Below, one piece after another: positions 29,388 to 37,797 of a DNA stretch of 64,000 nucleotides. A program made the translations under genes and the position numbers. The stretch is from contig JAIQFH010000011.1 in assembly GCA_020073385.1 (NCBI GenBank), positions 1 through 64,000 of the forward strand, given 5' to 3'. The stretch comes from Terriglobia bacterium (GTDB lineage: Bacteria; Acidobacteriota; Terriglobia; Terriglobales; Acidobacteriaceae). Position 1 is the first letter of the stretch. The number at the start of each line of letters is the position of its first letter. The notes under the pieces were generated by a model. That model saw nothing but the letters and a program-made list of their open reading frames with translations, was not told where the DNA came from and made no database searches.

Positions 29388-29885
29388 TTACTTCAGCGCG
29401 CTGAAACTCGCGCATTGCTCGGGTCCTGGAGGAATCGTACTGCCGCCTGAATTCAGGTCGGTGCGGATTACGTTTTTGTCAGTCGAGCAGAACAAGCGTT
29501 TCCCCGTCCGATCAAAGACCTCTGGCGCGGCGCCCACGACGTAGCTTGTGTTCAAGCCGCCCGAAGGGCTGCCACCTACGGCTACAAATCGATAGCCGGA
29601 CTTAGTTCCGCCGGCCAGGCTTTGATCGAGCAAGCAGGCTGTTTCGGCGGACTTGGTGCAAGGATCGGCCCCACCCAGGTTGGATAAGGATTCCGCGTAA
29701 CCACCGTAGGTCGCCTGGTATTGCACCTCAACCTGATTGATGGCCCTTATCGAACCGACGGCGGAAGCCTCGTTGGCATGAATCTGCGCCTCGCGCATGC
29801 TGGGAATTGCGATCGCCGCGATCACCAGGATCAGTACGACCACGATCATCAACTCCAGCAGTGTGAAACCCTTCTGACGTGCCAT
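29388..29885 (-). CDS. Type IV pilin-like protein
   Basis: The ATG at 29885, preceded by GGGAGG, gives a 165-residue prepilin. A short basic leader MARQKG is cut before FTLLELMIVVVLILVIAAIA, keeping the glycine at -1, phenylalanine at +1 and glutamate at +5 needed by prepilin peptidase and assembly. The globular part contains IRAINQVEVQYQATYGGYAE, typical of acidobacterial and deltaproteobacterial pilins, and two cysteine pairs (DPCTKSAETAC and LFCSTD...PEQC). It could be a major pilin or a type II secretion pseudopilin. No pilus assembly genes are nearby. Confidence 0.87.
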   Translation of the reverse strand: MARQKGFTLLELMIVVVLILVIAAIAIPSMREAQIHANEASAVGSIRAINQVEVQYQATYGGYAESLSNLGGADPCTKSAETACLLDQSLAGGTKSGYRFVAVGGSPSGGLNTSYVVGAAPEVFDRTGKRLFCSTDKNVIRTDLNSGGSTIPPGPEQCASFSALK

Positions 29886-29942
29886 ATGCGCGCCTCCCCT
29901 GTTCGGAAAGAGAACGGTGGGTGCGTGCGAACTTGCAGAAAA

Positions 29943-29990
29943 CCGGCGGAGCTGCGCTCCGCGGACAGCCGAGGGCGGCTGTCCCCACAT
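29943..29990. repeat. REP-type palindrome (GGGGACAGCC family)
   Basis: It contains 'ggcggagctgcgctccgc' followed by 'ggacagcc' and 'ggctgtccccacat'. The same family occurs at 50703-50750, as a partial copy ending at 30440, and inside the M28 peptidase gene at 58321-58398. Confidence 0.75.
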
Positions 29991-30012
29991 GGCATAGGTA
30001 TTAGGGCGGGGG

Positions 30013-30285
30013 CTACTGCGCCGGCGGAACGTACTCTTTTGGCTTGGCCGAGCCTTCGCCGAAGAAGAACATTTCCAACTGCTTGACGATCACTTCCTGA
30101 TCTTCGCGGCGGGCAGGGTTGAGGCGGTATTCGTTGAGCAGCATCTTGCAGTGCTCCATCCACATGCGCCAGGCTTCCTGGGAAACGTTGTCGTAAACCT
30201 TCTGGCCGAGTTCGTTGTCGAATGGGGGCTCGTCGAGGCCGGGCATGTCTTTCTTTAACTTCACGCAATGAACCATGTGCGCCAT
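30013..30285 (-). CDS. yggX: Fe(II)-trafficking / oxidative damage protection protein YggX
   Basis: This 90-residue protein begins MAHMVHCVKLKKDMPGLDEP, with the conserved cysteine at position 7, and contains FDNELGQKVYDNVSQEAWRM and MLLNEYRLNPARREDQEVI, diagnostic of YggX. In enterobacteria it limits iron-mediated oxidative damage of Fe-S proteins. The length is normal for the family. GAGG precedes the start. It stands between the pilin and a large membrane protein on the same strand, separated from both by repeats. Confidence 0.93.
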   Translation of the reverse strand: MAHMVHCVKLKKDMPGLDEPPFDNELGQKVYDNVSQEAWRMWMEHCKMLLNEYRLNPARREDQEVIVKQLEMFFFGEGSAKPKEYVPPAQ

Positions 30286-30460
30286 AAGTACCTCAGTAGG
30301 ATGAATTCTGACCGCGCGGAGGCGGAATCTTTATCTTACATCTGATTCGATGTGGGGATAGCGGAGGGGGATGCGGGCGGTCGGTGAGTTCTTTCTTCGC
30401 CGCCGCGCGGCAGGACAGTCGAAGGCGGTTGTCCCCACATTTATCGGACTGTAGGCCAAA

Positions 30461-31909
30461 TCAGCTTTCGCGACGAAGGTGTCGCCATAGCCCGGCTGCG
30501 ACTGCCCACATGACTAGCAGCGGGATCAGGGTGGCAAGACCGCGAAGCCCGATCACTTGCCCGAGATTGAAAGCTCCGTAGCTTCCGTTGGCCTCGGGTA
30601 CCCACAACATCGACTCGCGATTCGCGGCCATCTGGCCTGCCCAGAATGCCGGCCACGAGGAATGCACGATGGGGCAACTGCCCTGCATGGCCAGTTGCGA
30701 CGAAGTGGAGACGACCATCAGGGTGACAAAGACGCTGCAGCATGCCAGCCCGATCAGCACCCGTCGCCATGGCAGCGATGCGTGGGTCCAAGCCACGGCG
30801 AGCCCGAGGCCTAACAGCGGGATGGCCGCTCCAGCGTAGCGCGGGCCGAAGGTCAGGCCGGCTTTCCACCAGTAAAACGATGCGTTGAAGAGGAAGTAGT
30901 AGAGCACGATAGCGCCGGCGACGAGGGCCGGCCCCCGGAATCTTTTTCTTAACCACCACAATCCCGGGACCGCCGCGAGCAACACCGGAGAGGCGAAGAA
31001 CAATCCTCGGGAACATCCGAACAAAAGCTTCAGCAAGCGGTCGGGATGGGGATAGGTCAGGCCCATGTATCCTTGCTGCTGCATGAACGAAAACGAGTTG
31101 GGATCGTAGTAGGAATAGCTCGGACGGAAACCACCGAAGGCTGCGTGCAGATAGCTGAACAGAACAATGGCGCAAGCGGTCGCGCCGATGCCAACGCCAG
31201 CGATGACGCGCAGGCGAGCCGCGTTGCCTCGGACCCACGCTTGCGACAGGGCCAGGAACGCGAGCAGCGCCGAAGCCGGGACCGCCGGATACTCGGTGAC
31301 GGTTGCCCATCCCGCAGCTAGTCCCACAGCGAGAGCCCACCAGAACTCACGCGTGCCGTCTCCCACTTTCATCACGGCCGCAAAAGCGAACAGCAAACAG
31401 GCTCCGACCAGCGCATGCGCCCAGAACAAGCTCGCGTATGCCAGGATCGGCGTTCCGACCGCGAGCACAATGGTTGCGAACGCCGCGCCATTGACATCAG
31501 ATCCAAATCGTAGCGCGAGAAAGAACAGGCACACTTCCGCCAGCGCTGCTGGCAGCGCTACGGTGCAGGCGGTCACGATGTAGGAAAGTGCATGTTCCCC
31601 ACGCGCCGATTCCGGATCGACTCCCACGGCCCTTATTACGGAGCGGGCCACCTCAGCGAAAGGCACGGCGAGAAACACTAGACCGGGAGCCTTGTCGGAG
31701 TAGTAGTGTCCCCGAAAGTGGGCTTTGTCCTCGGTGTTCTCGTGGTAGGCGTCGATCTGGAGCGTGTGCCGCTCAACAATCGCGCGCAGCAGATCGAAGC
31801 GGGAGTTCTGATTCCATCCGCCGCCCTCGTAGAAATAGATGAAGGACAGGAAAATCGCGAGGCCGAGGAGTGAAGCGAGTTTCCAGTGCGCTGCGGGCGT
31901 TGGCGGCAT
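30461..31909 (-). CDS. Polytopic membrane protein, GT-C-like
   Basis: About 482 residues with roughly ten to eleven hydrophobic helices. The first extracytoplasmic loop, AIVERHTLQIDAYHENTEDK followed by HYYSDKAPGLVFLAVP, carries acidic and aromatic residues in the place where GT-C (polyprenyl-phosphate sugar) transferases such as PMT/ArnT have their catalytic Asp/Glu. I recognise this 'SDKAPG' type sequence from uncharacterised acidobacterial proteins; a glycosyltransferase role is likely but unproven. Start: ATG 31909 or TTG 31918; no strong ribosome site. Confidence 0.65.
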   Translation of the reverse strand: MPPTPAAHWKLASLLGLAIFLSFIYFYEGGGWNQNSRFDLLRAIVERHTLQIDAYHENTEDKAHFRGHYYSDKAPGLVFLAVPFAEVARSVIRAVGVDPESARGEHALSYIVTACTVALPAALAEVCLFFLALRFGSDVNGAAFATIVLAVGTPILAYASLFWAHALVGACLLFAFAAVMKVGDGTREFWWALAVGLAAGWATVTEYPAVPASALLAFLALSQAWVRGNAARLRVIAGVGIGATACAIVLFSYLHAAFGGFRPSYSYYDPNSFSFMQQQGYMGLTYPHPDRLLKLLFGCSRGLFFASPVLLAAVPGLWWLRKRFRGPALVAGAIVLYYFLFNASFYWWKAGLTFGPRYAGAAIPLLGLGLAVAWTHASLPWRRVLIGLACCSVFVTLMVVSTSSQLAMQGSCPIVHSSWPAFWAGQMAANRESMLWVPEANGSYGAFNLGQVIGLRGLATLIPLLVMWAVAAGLWRHLRRES

Positions 31910-31991
31910 TGGGGTCAATCATAATGCCTCGAAACCCGCAGTGGATGGCTTCGCTAGAGCCGTCGCCTTTCAAAGCAATGGTTAGGCGAAG

Positions 31992-33203
31992 TTAGTACTC
32001 GGGCGCAGTCGCTTTGGCTTCCTCGAACGTAATTCGCTGCTTCTTCTTGTACGACAGGTTCGCCATGTGAACGGCGATGGCGGAGCGGTAACCGATCTCA
32101 ACAGGCGCGTTCGGAGTGCCGCGCGTGCGAATGCAATCGATCCAGTTTTGCATGTGGTTCTGGTTTGGCGTCTTGCCCTTCATCGCCTCGCCGGTGGGAC
32201 GGTTTGTCTTCTCCGGCCAGTATTGTATGGGCTCCTCGAAATGGTGTTCGATGGTTCCGTCGCTGCCCAGGATGCGATCGCCGAGCTCGTAGTGACGGTT
32301 GCTGAAGGTGGACTGCCAGGTCACGACGATATCTTTCGGGAAGTCTAGCGTGACGGCGATCGTGTCGGGGACTTCGCGGCCGTCCTTCTCCGAGAAGACT
32401 CCGCCGGACATGTAAGCAGCCGACGGCAGTGGAAGATCGAGCGCGGACATGATCCAGGCGATCTGGTGAACCATGTTTTCCGCGCAGTTGCCGCCGGAGA
32501 ATTCCCAGAAGAGTCGCCAGTTGATGAACTTGAATCCGTCGAAGGGGCGGTCAGAACGTCCGTTCAGAAAGGCGCTCCACTCGACGTTCTGCGGGATGCA
32601 ATCGGAAGGAACGGGGCGCACCCACTGGCCCTTGCCATGGGGAGTGTTGCGGCTCATCCAGGATTCGACGTGGGCGACCTTGCCGACTGCGCCGTCTTTG
32701 ATGAGTTGTTTGGTGTCGACCAGGGCGCCGGAGCTCTCATGCTGCAAGCCGATCTGCACGACCCGGTCCGAGGCCTTGGCGGCGGCCAGGCATTTGTCGG
32801 CTTCGGGAATCGACCAGGTCATGGTCTTCTCCGAGTAGAGATCCTTTCCTGCAGCAAGCGTATCGAGAAAGTGGCGGGCGTGGATGTGCAGCGGACTGGC
32901 GACAATGACGCCGTCGATGTCTTTCATATCGAGCAGGCGGCGATGATCGCCGAGAGTCTGCATGCCGGGGACCTTGCTCTTGGCCTGGTCACGGCGGCGG
33001 CTATAGACGTCGGCCATGACTACGAGTTCGACGTTCGGGACTTTCACGATCTGATCGAGCAGATCATTTCCGCGGTCTCCTACGCCGATCATGCCAACGC
33101 GCACGCGGTCGTTTGCGCCGAGGACTTTCGAAGAGGGATAGGCGAGTACGGCAGCGCCGATGGCAGCTTGCTTGAGAAAGGTGCGGCGAGTTTGATCGGA
33201 CAT
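31992..33203 (-). CDS. Tat-exported Gfo/Idh/MocA-family oxidoreductase
   Basis: This 403-residue protein starts with a twin-arginine signal (QTRRTFLKQAAIGAAVLAYP). The Rossmann domain follows (VRVGMIGVGDRGNDLLDQIV) with VVMADVYSRRRDQAKSKVPG and DGVIVASPLHIHARHFLDTL; the catalytic-region EKTMTWS takes the place of the usual EKP. The C-terminal part is the beta-sheet substrate domain. Folded export with bound NAD(P) is typical of this subgroup, which acts on sugars or polyols. GGAGG precedes the ATG. It is the second gene after a sugar isomerase, gap 89 bp. Confidence 0.87.
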   Translation of the reverse strand: MSDQTRRTFLKQAAIGAAVLAYPSSKVLGANDRVRVGMIGVGDRGNDLLDQIVKVPNVELVVMADVYSRRRDQAKSKVPGMQTLGDHRRLLDMKDIDGVIVASPLHIHARHFLDTLAAGKDLYSEKTMTWSIPEADKCLAAAKASDRVVQIGLQHESSGALVDTKQLIKDGAVGKVAHVESWMSRNTPHGKGQWVRPVPSDCIPQNVEWSAFLNGRSDRPFDGFKFINWRLFWEFSGGNCAENMVHQIAWIMSALDLPLPSAAYMSGGVFSEKDGREVPDTIAVTLDFPKDIVVTWQSTFSNRHYELGDRILGSDGTIEHHFEEPIQYWPEKTNRPTGEAMKGKTPNQNHMQNWIDCIRTRGTPNAPVEIGYRSAIAVHMANLSYKKKQRITFEEAKATAPEY

Positions 33204-33292
33204 GGAGTCCTCCGGGGATCAGTGGTCATTGGCTAGTAGTCAGTGATCAGTGCCCACTGTGATTCGATCTCTTGCTGACCACTGGCCACTGG

Positions 33293-34249
33293 CTACAACG
33301 CGTCTGCTTCCTGCAACAGCTTCTTCATTCCTGTCCAGCTTTTGCGCGACGATTCTTCGGGCGTACCTCCGCCATGCCAGTGGGTTTCGAGGCTCACGGC
33401 AAAATGGTAGCCGTCGCGCTTGAGGGCTTTGAACTGTCCAGCCCAGTCGATCATGCCTCCACCCATGGGAGCCCAATCGAATCCCGCGCCTTTCTTCACC
33501 GTGTCTTTGCAGTGGCAATGTCCGATGCGGTCTTTGGGCAGCAGATTGTAGCCATCGGGAAATGGGATCTCGCCACTGGCAGCGGCGTTGCCGGGGTCCC
33601 AGTTCAGCATGAACGAACGCGATTGCACCGCGCTTAGAACCTTCGCGGACTCGGCCCCAGTAGCCGTGTTACACGCGGGCTCGTTTTCCAGAACGAGGAT
33701 GATTCCCTTCTTCTCGGCTTTGGCGGCCGCATCGCGCAGCTTGCCGTTAATGGCATCGCGATAGGGAGCTTGATTCTCGAGGCGCCAGAAATCGAAGCAG
33801 CGCACGCGGTCGGTGCCGAAAGCCTTGGCCATGGCAATGGCGCGGTCGAGGACTTCGTCCTGCTCAGCCAGCGTGAAGCTGGCGTTGAAGCTCTTGGCCT
33901 CGCTGTACTTCGACTTGGGCGCGCCGGGCCAGTCGACCTTGAAGAGGGGGCTGGCGATGTCGGTGACTTTGAGCTGATATTTGTCGAGGAGGCGGCGGGT
34001 TTCCGCGATTTCTTTTTCGTCGAGGCTGACGATGTTCTTGTTCCACATGCCGCGCAGCTCGATCCATCCCATGCCAAATTCCTTCGAGGCCACTTCGCAA
34101 ACGTGACCGAAGTCCTGCCCGATCTCGTCGTTGATCACGGAGACGCGGAATGGAGAGGCGGATTCGCCGAATGCGAAGCGGGAGGTCGCGCTCACAACAG
34201 TCATAGCGGCCATTCCGGCGAGGAAGTCGCGGCGGGGGATTCCGGACAT
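33293..34249 (-). CDS. Tat-exported sugar phosphate isomerase/epimerase (xylose isomerase-like TIM barrel)
   Basis: This 318-residue protein has a Tat signal (GIPRRDFLAGMAAMTVVSAT). The mature part is an AP-endonuclease-2/xylose-isomerase-like TIM barrel: GMGWIELRGMWNKNIVSLDE, IILVLENEPACNTATG (metal-binding Glu), FMLNWDPGNAAASG (Asp) and GHCHCKDTVKKGAGFDW (His), and a final SLETHWHGGG with Glu/His. AAGGAG lies before the ATG. It pairs with the following Gfo/Idh oxidoreductase as a periplasmic sugar-processing unit; the two families often cooperate on inositol or oxidised sugars. The substrate is unknown. Confidence 0.85.
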   Translation of the reverse strand: MSGIPRRDFLAGMAAMTVVSATSRFAFGESASPFRVSVINDEIGQDFGHVCEVASKEFGMGWIELRGMWNKNIVSLDEKEIAETRRLLDKYQLKVTDIASPLFKVDWPGAPKSKYSEAKSFNASFTLAEQDEVLDRAIAMAKAFGTDRVRCFDFWRLENQAPYRDAINGKLRDAAAKAEKKGIILVLENEPACNTATGAESAKVLSAVQSRSFMLNWDPGNAAASGEIPFPDGYNLLPKDRIGHCHCKDTVKKGAGFDWAPMGGGMIDWAGQFKALKRDGYHFAVSLETHWHGGGTPEESSRKSWTGMKKLLQEADAL

Positions 34250-34347
34250 CGGCAGGCTCCTTGGGGTTGAGCGATGCAGATAAATCTACACCATTGAAAT
34301 ACCAGAAGGTAGCCGAGGCCAAATATGCAGTTGGACGATGGGGCTCT

Positions 34348-34440
34348 GTAGAGACGTTGCTTGCAACGTCTCTGCCGGCGGCGCTCTACACTCAAGGGTC
34401 GCCGGAACTGTCGGCGAGACGTAGCAAGCTACGTCTCTAC
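34348..34440. repeat. Palindromic repeat with GTAGAGACG ends
   Basis: This 93-bp element has perfect 9-bp terminal inverted repeats (GTAGAGACG/CGTCTCTAC) and two internal hairpins, GAGACGTTGC/GCAACGTCTC and GAGACGTAGC/GCTACGTCTC. It is a non-coding REP/MITE-like element. Confidence 0.75.
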
Positions 34441-34469
34441 GAATCGTGGGAACTAGGATTTCCGCGCGC

Positions 34470-34512
34470 AAAACAAAACGTCCCGGACTCAGTTTGAGTC
34501 CCCAGGACGTTT
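34470..34512 (-). terminator. Rho-independent terminator of small RNA copy 1
   Basis: Outer stem AAACGTCC/GGACGTTT (34505-34512 with 34476-34483) and inner stem GGACTCA/TGAGTCC are followed on the minus strand by TTTTGTTTT. Confidence 0.75.
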
Positions 34513-34608
34513 GCTGATCAGCCCTCCCCCAAGTGCTGCTCAATTGCTAATCTAGTCTTTAACCCCTTATCCCGTAAATGGCCCCTCCGTGCCAGCCATG
34601 GCACGAGG
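34470..34608 (-). ncRNA. Candidate small RNA, copy 1 of 3
   Basis: Read on the minus strand, the unit begins near 34605 with hairpin CGTGCC/GGCACG, continues with a 'ggccattta' block and a highly conserved core (AGCAGCACTTGGGGGAGGGC at about 34519-34538), and ends with a terminator hairpin and a TTTTGTTTT tract at 34470-34478. A TAACTATACC sequence just upstream (34608-34617) could be a -10 element; no good -35 was found. There is no open reading frame common to the copies. Conservation of structure and ends argues for a transcript of about 135 nt. It may belong to a known Acidobacteria-specific RNA motif, which could not be checked. Confidence 0.6.
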
Positions 34609-34681
34609 GTATAGTTACTCGAGATCACGGCAATGCAGCGCCAACTCCGGATGATGAACATGGAATGGAATTCTTGCGCGC

Positions 34682-34723
34682 AAAACAAAACGTCCTGAAC
34701 TCAGTTTGAGTCCCAGGACGTTT
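34682..34723 (-). terminator. Rho-independent terminator of small RNA copy 2
   Basis: Stem AAACGTCCTG/CAGGACGTTT (34714-34723 with 34688-34697), inner ACTCA/TGAGT, then TTTTGTTTT. Compared with copy 1 both sides of the stem changed together, preserving pairing. Confidence 0.78.
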
Positions 34724-34818
34724 GTTGATCAGCCCTCCCCCAAGTGCTGCTCGATTGCTAATGTATGCCCGACCATCAATCCGGTAAATGGCCCCTCCGT
34801 GCTAGGCATGGCACGAGG
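34682..34818 (-). ncRNA. Candidate small RNA, copy 2 of 3
   Basis: Same order as copy 1: 5' hairpin CGTGC/GCACG (34799-34815), the 'ggccatttaccgg' block, the conserved AGCAGCACTTGGGGGAGGGC core and the terminator at 34682-34723. It is closer to copy 1 in the 5' half and to copy 3 in the 'gaatgctaatg' region. The period from copy 1 is 212 bp, although the spacer between them is unrelated to that between copies 2 and 3. Upstream on the minus strand is TTACAC, a weak -10 candidate. Confidence 0.6.
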
Positions 34819-34982
34819 GGTGTAAGGAACTTCTTGCTCCGATCCTTCGCGCTCGGCGAGATGCCCGATATCATGGCAAAAAGTCAAAGTCCCCACCCTG
34901 TCGCACAAAGCGCGACAAGGATGGGGCACCCGATTCATTCTAAGTTAAGATCGCCCTGGACCTGTCGCGGATTTTCGCGCGC

Positions 34983-35022
34983 AAAACAAAACGCCCCAGA
35001 CTCGATTTGAGTCTTGGGACGT
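34983..35022 (-). terminator. Rho-independent terminator of small RNA copy 3
   Basis: Arms ACGTCCCAAGACTC (35009-35022 region, minus) and GAGTCTGGGGCGT (34991-35003) pair with one bulge and one G-U, followed by TTTTGTTTT. The stem sequence differs from copies 1 and 2 on both arms, so pairing is kept by compensatory change. Confidence 0.75.
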
Positions 35023-35118
35023 CTGTTGATCAGCCCTCCCCCAAGTGCTGCTCGATTGCTAATGTATTCCGGACCCCAAATCCGGTAAATGGCTCATCCG
35101 TGCCAGATATGGCACGAA
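34983..35118 (-). ncRNA. Candidate small RNA, copy 3 of 3
   Basis: The most diverged copy: 5' hairpin CGTGCC/GGCACG (35099-35116), a 'ccatttaccggatttggggt' block, the same AGCAGCACTTGGGGGAGGGC core and terminator at 34983-35022. A TATACT at 35124-35129 (minus strand) sits at the right distance to start transcription just before the hairpin. It lies close upstream of the GH42 gene but reads the other way, so it is not that gene's leader. Confidence 0.6.
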
Positions 35119-35249
35119 CGGGTAGTATAGATAACTGCATGAAACTACGGGGCTTCAGCTACGCACCCGTGTTCCCGTCGAAAATCGCTGGAAACCGCTT
35201 GTTGGAAAACAATGGTCCGCGAAGATTTCCACTCATGCCACGAGGACAC

Positions 35250-37340
35250 ATGATCCGAAATCACAGGGTTCTGCTCGCAACTATATTCACTCTTCTCACT
35301 CTTCCACCGATGTTCGCGCAGGCCGTCTTTCGTCCCGACAAGATGGAGACCGTTCTTTATGGCGCCGCCTACTATCCGGAATACATGCCGTATGAGCGTC
35401 TCGATAAAGATGTCGAGTTGATGAAACAGGCCGGCATTTCGGTCGTACGCATGGGCGAATCCAGTTGGGGATTGTGGGAGCCGGAAGACGGGCGCTTCGA
35501 GTACGCGTGGATGGACCGCGTGGTCGAGCAGATGCACAAGGCTGGCATCAAGGTCATCATGGGCACGCCAACGTATTCCATTCCGGCGTGGATGTACAAG
35601 AAGCATCCCGAGATCGTGATGACAAAACTCGATGGCCACACGATCACCTATGGCATGCGGCAGAATGCCGATTTGCTGAATCCCACGTACCGATTCTATT
35701 GCGAGCGCATCATTCGTAACCTCGCAGAGCATTACAAGGACAACCCCGCCGTCATCGGATGGCAGATCGACAACGAGACGCCCCCGGGCGGGGCCGCCAA
35801 CAAAGACATCCAGGATGGATTCGTCGAGTATCTGCAACACAAGTTCAAGACGGTCGACGAACTGAACAAGAATTGGGGGCTGAATTACTGGGGCCAGCGG
35901 CTGAACGACTGGACGGAGATTCCTCCGCAGGCCGGAATTCTCAACCCGGGATGGAAGCTTGAATGGACGCGCTACTCGCAGTGGATCACGACCGACTTTC
36001 TGGCGTGGCAAGCAGGGCTGGTGAATCAGTACAAGCGTCCGGATCAGTTCGTCACGCAAGATTTTGCGGGACCGCCGCGGCCTGAGGTCAACGAAAATGA
36101 TATCTCGAAGAGTCTCGACATTGTTGCCGCCAATCCTTATCACGGCACACAGGACGAGTTCGACGGCGAGGGTTCGTCGTACGAGGGCGATTACAGCCGC
36201 TCGCTGAAGCACACGAACTACCTCATCACGGAAACGAATGCGGACACGATCGGGTGGGATTCGAAGAATCAGTATCCGCCCTACGACGGCCAGTTGAGGC
36301 TAGACGTATACACGCACCTCTCCTCGGGCGCGAACATGGTCGAGTACTGGCACTGGCATTCGATTCAATACGGACAGGAAACCTACTGGAAAGGCATCCT
36401 CGGTCACGATCTGGAGCCCGGGCGGCCCTATCAGGAGATGAGCAAGACGGCGCACGAATTGCGCCGCATCGGGCCGCAGATTGCGAATCTAAAACGCACC
36501 AGTCCAGTCGCCATCCTGTACAGCTCCGACTCGTACTGGGGCATCGAGTTCATGAAGTTCAACGACCACGACAATTACCGGACGATCCTGAAGCAGATGT
36601 ACCACGTGCTCTACGAGAGCAACGTCGGCATCGACTTCGTGTTTCCCGACAGCACGAATTTTTCGGATTACAAGGTGATCGTGGTGCCGCCGCTGTACGT
36701 AGCCACCGACGCTCTTCTGAACAAGCTGGTCGATTACGTGCGCAATGGCGGACATCTGGTAATGGCGTTCAAAAGCGGATTCACCAACGAATTCGATACG
36801 GTGCGCTGGACTACGATGCCCGGTCCGCTTCGCGAGGCTGCTGGATTCCACTATCAGGAGTTTTCCAATCTGCGTCAGCCTCTGGCGCTCAAGGGCGATC
36901 CCTTTCATGCCGTGGACGGCAACAAGGTCTCTGATTGGGCGGAGATGCTCACCGTGGATACCGCCGAGCCCATCGCGTTCTACGATCACCCTTTCTTCGG
37001 GAAGTATCCCGCGATTACCCGGAATTCCTTCGGAAAAGGAAGCCTTACGTACGAGGGAACGGTGTTATCGGATGCGCTGCAGACGAAGGTCATTCTGCAG
37101 GTTCTGCAGCGGGCCGGGGTCGCTGGGCCGGACCAGAACCTTCCGGCGAGTGTGCGTGCGAAGCATGGAACGAATCGCAACGGAAAGACGGTACATTACT
37201 ACCTGAACTATTCGAGCGATCCGCAGACGTTTACCTATTCGTACGGGGCCGGGACGGAGTTACTGACACAAGTGGCCGTTACACAATCGCAGAAGATCAC
37301 CGTAAAGGCCTGGGACTTGATTCTGATCGAGGAAAAATAG
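35250..37340 (+). CDS. Secreted glycoside hydrolase family 42 beta-galactosidase-like enzyme
   Basis: From the ATG at 35250 (GAGGA just upstream; ATG 35235 is an alternative) it is 696 residues with a signal peptide (RVLLATIFTLLTLPPMFAQA). The TIM barrel opens YGAAYYPEYMPYERLDKDVE with SVVRMGESSWGLWEPEDGRF. The acid/base glutamate is in GWQIDNETP (about residue 175) and the likely nucleophile in LITETNADTIGWD (about 327). The trimerisation (glutamine-amidotransferase-like) domain follows, with VDYVRNGGHLVMAFKSGFTN. It should release galactose or related sugars from plant-type oligosaccharides outside the cytoplasm. It lies across the small-RNA region from the Tat-exported sugar genes. Confidence 0.88.
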   Translation: MIRNHRVLLATIFTLLTLPPMFAQAVFRPDKMETVLYGAAYYPEYMPYERLDKDVELMKQAGISVVRMGESSWGLWEPEDGRFEYAWMDRVVEQMHKAGIKVIMGTPTYSIPAWMYKKHPEIVMTKLDGHTITYGMRQNADLLNPTYRFYCERIIRNLAEHYKDNPAVIGWQIDNETPPGGAANKDIQDGFVEYLQHKFKTVDELNKNWGLNYWGQRLNDWTEIPPQAGILNPGWKLEWTRYSQWITTDFLAWQAGLVNQYKRPDQFVTQDFAGPPRPEVNENDISKSLDIVAANPYHGTQDEFDGEGSSYEGDYSRSLKHTNYLITETNADTIGWDSKNQYPPYDGQLRLDVYTHLSSGANMVEYWHWHSIQYGQETYWKGILGHDLEPGRPYQEMSKTAHELRRIGPQIANLKRTSPVAILYSSDSYWGIEFMKFNDHDNYRTILKQMYHVLYESNVGIDFVFPDSTNFSDYKVIVVPPLYVATDALLNKLVDYVRNGGHLVMAFKSGFTNEFDTVRWTTMPGPLREAAGFHYQEFSNLRQPLALKGDPFHAVDGNKVSDWAEMLTVDTAEPIAFYDHPFFGKYPAITRNSFGKGSLTYEGTVLSDALQTKVILQVLQRAGVAGPDQNLPASVRAKHGTNRNGKTVHYYLNYSSDPQTFTYSYGAGTELLTQVAVTQSQKITVKAWDLILIEEK

Positions 37341-37474
37341 GCAGTGCGGAACCAGCTTTTGGGCCGTGGGTCAGAATCTGAAAAGAGGGTTGCCCGAAGC
37401 ATGGAGACTCATCGACAAGATTTTCGACCGCGTAGCGCCGGATATGTTGTGTTCGCGACTGCCAGCTAGCTCCA

Positions 37475-37765
37475 ATGACCTTCGACGACTTTCGCCAATC
37501 ACTGACCGCGACCGAACCGCCAGCCGGACTTACGCCCGCCCTTGCGGGGCTGTGGTGGGATGCCAAGGGCGACTGGTCGCGCGCGCACGAATCCGCGCAG
37601 CAAGACGAGGGCATCCAGGGTTCATGGGTACACGCCTATCTCCATCGCAAGGAAGGTGATCCGGGCAACGCAGCGTACTGGTACCGACGCGCAGGCAAGC
37701 CCGTCTGCCGGGAGGGACTCGAGACGGAATGGCGCACCGTCGTGACAGCGTTGCTGGAATGCTAG
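37475..37765 (+). CDS. Small conserved protein of unknown function
   Basis: This 96-residue soluble protein contains PPAGLTPALAGLWWDAKGDW, an AHE...D pattern, then GSWVHAYLHRKEGDPGNAAY and WYRRAGKPVCREGLETEWRT. I recognise this as a small family conserved in Proteobacteria and Acidobacteria with no known role. The length and all conserved Trp/His/Tyr positions look complete. No signal peptide. It is 135 bp after the GH42 gene on the same strand. Confidence 0.8.
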   Translation: MTFDDFRQSLTATEPPAGLTPALAGLWWDAKGDWSRAHESAQQDEGIQGSWVHAYLHRKEGDPGNAAYWYRRAGKPVCREGLETEWRTVVTALLEC

Positions 37766-37797
37766 CCAGGAGGCGTTCCTTCCGCTCTTGCAAAGGA

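Larger units (their letters stand above)
34250..35249. other. 1-kb intergenic region with three small-RNA-like repeats
   Basis: Between the sugar isomerase (minus) and the GH42 gene (plus) there is no credible protein gene. It holds one GTAGAGACG-bounded repeat (34348-34440), three copies of a structured unit read on the minus strand (see ncRNA entries), and a 'ccaccctgtcgc...gcgcgacaaggatgggg' inverted repeat at about 34893-34926. Confidence 0.8.

Noticed and set aside
34250-35120. Repeats at 34.4-35.1 kb as a CRISPR array
   Set aside because: Only three units, about 137 bp each with unequal spacing (212 and 301 bp) and clear terminators; CRISPR repeats are 24-40 bp with uniform spacers, and no cas genes are present.
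35007-35249. N-terminal extension of the GH42 frame back to 35007
   Set aside because: The extension runs through the third RNA-like repeat and would place the signal peptide internally; the ATG at 35250 has a ribosome site directly before a signal peptide.
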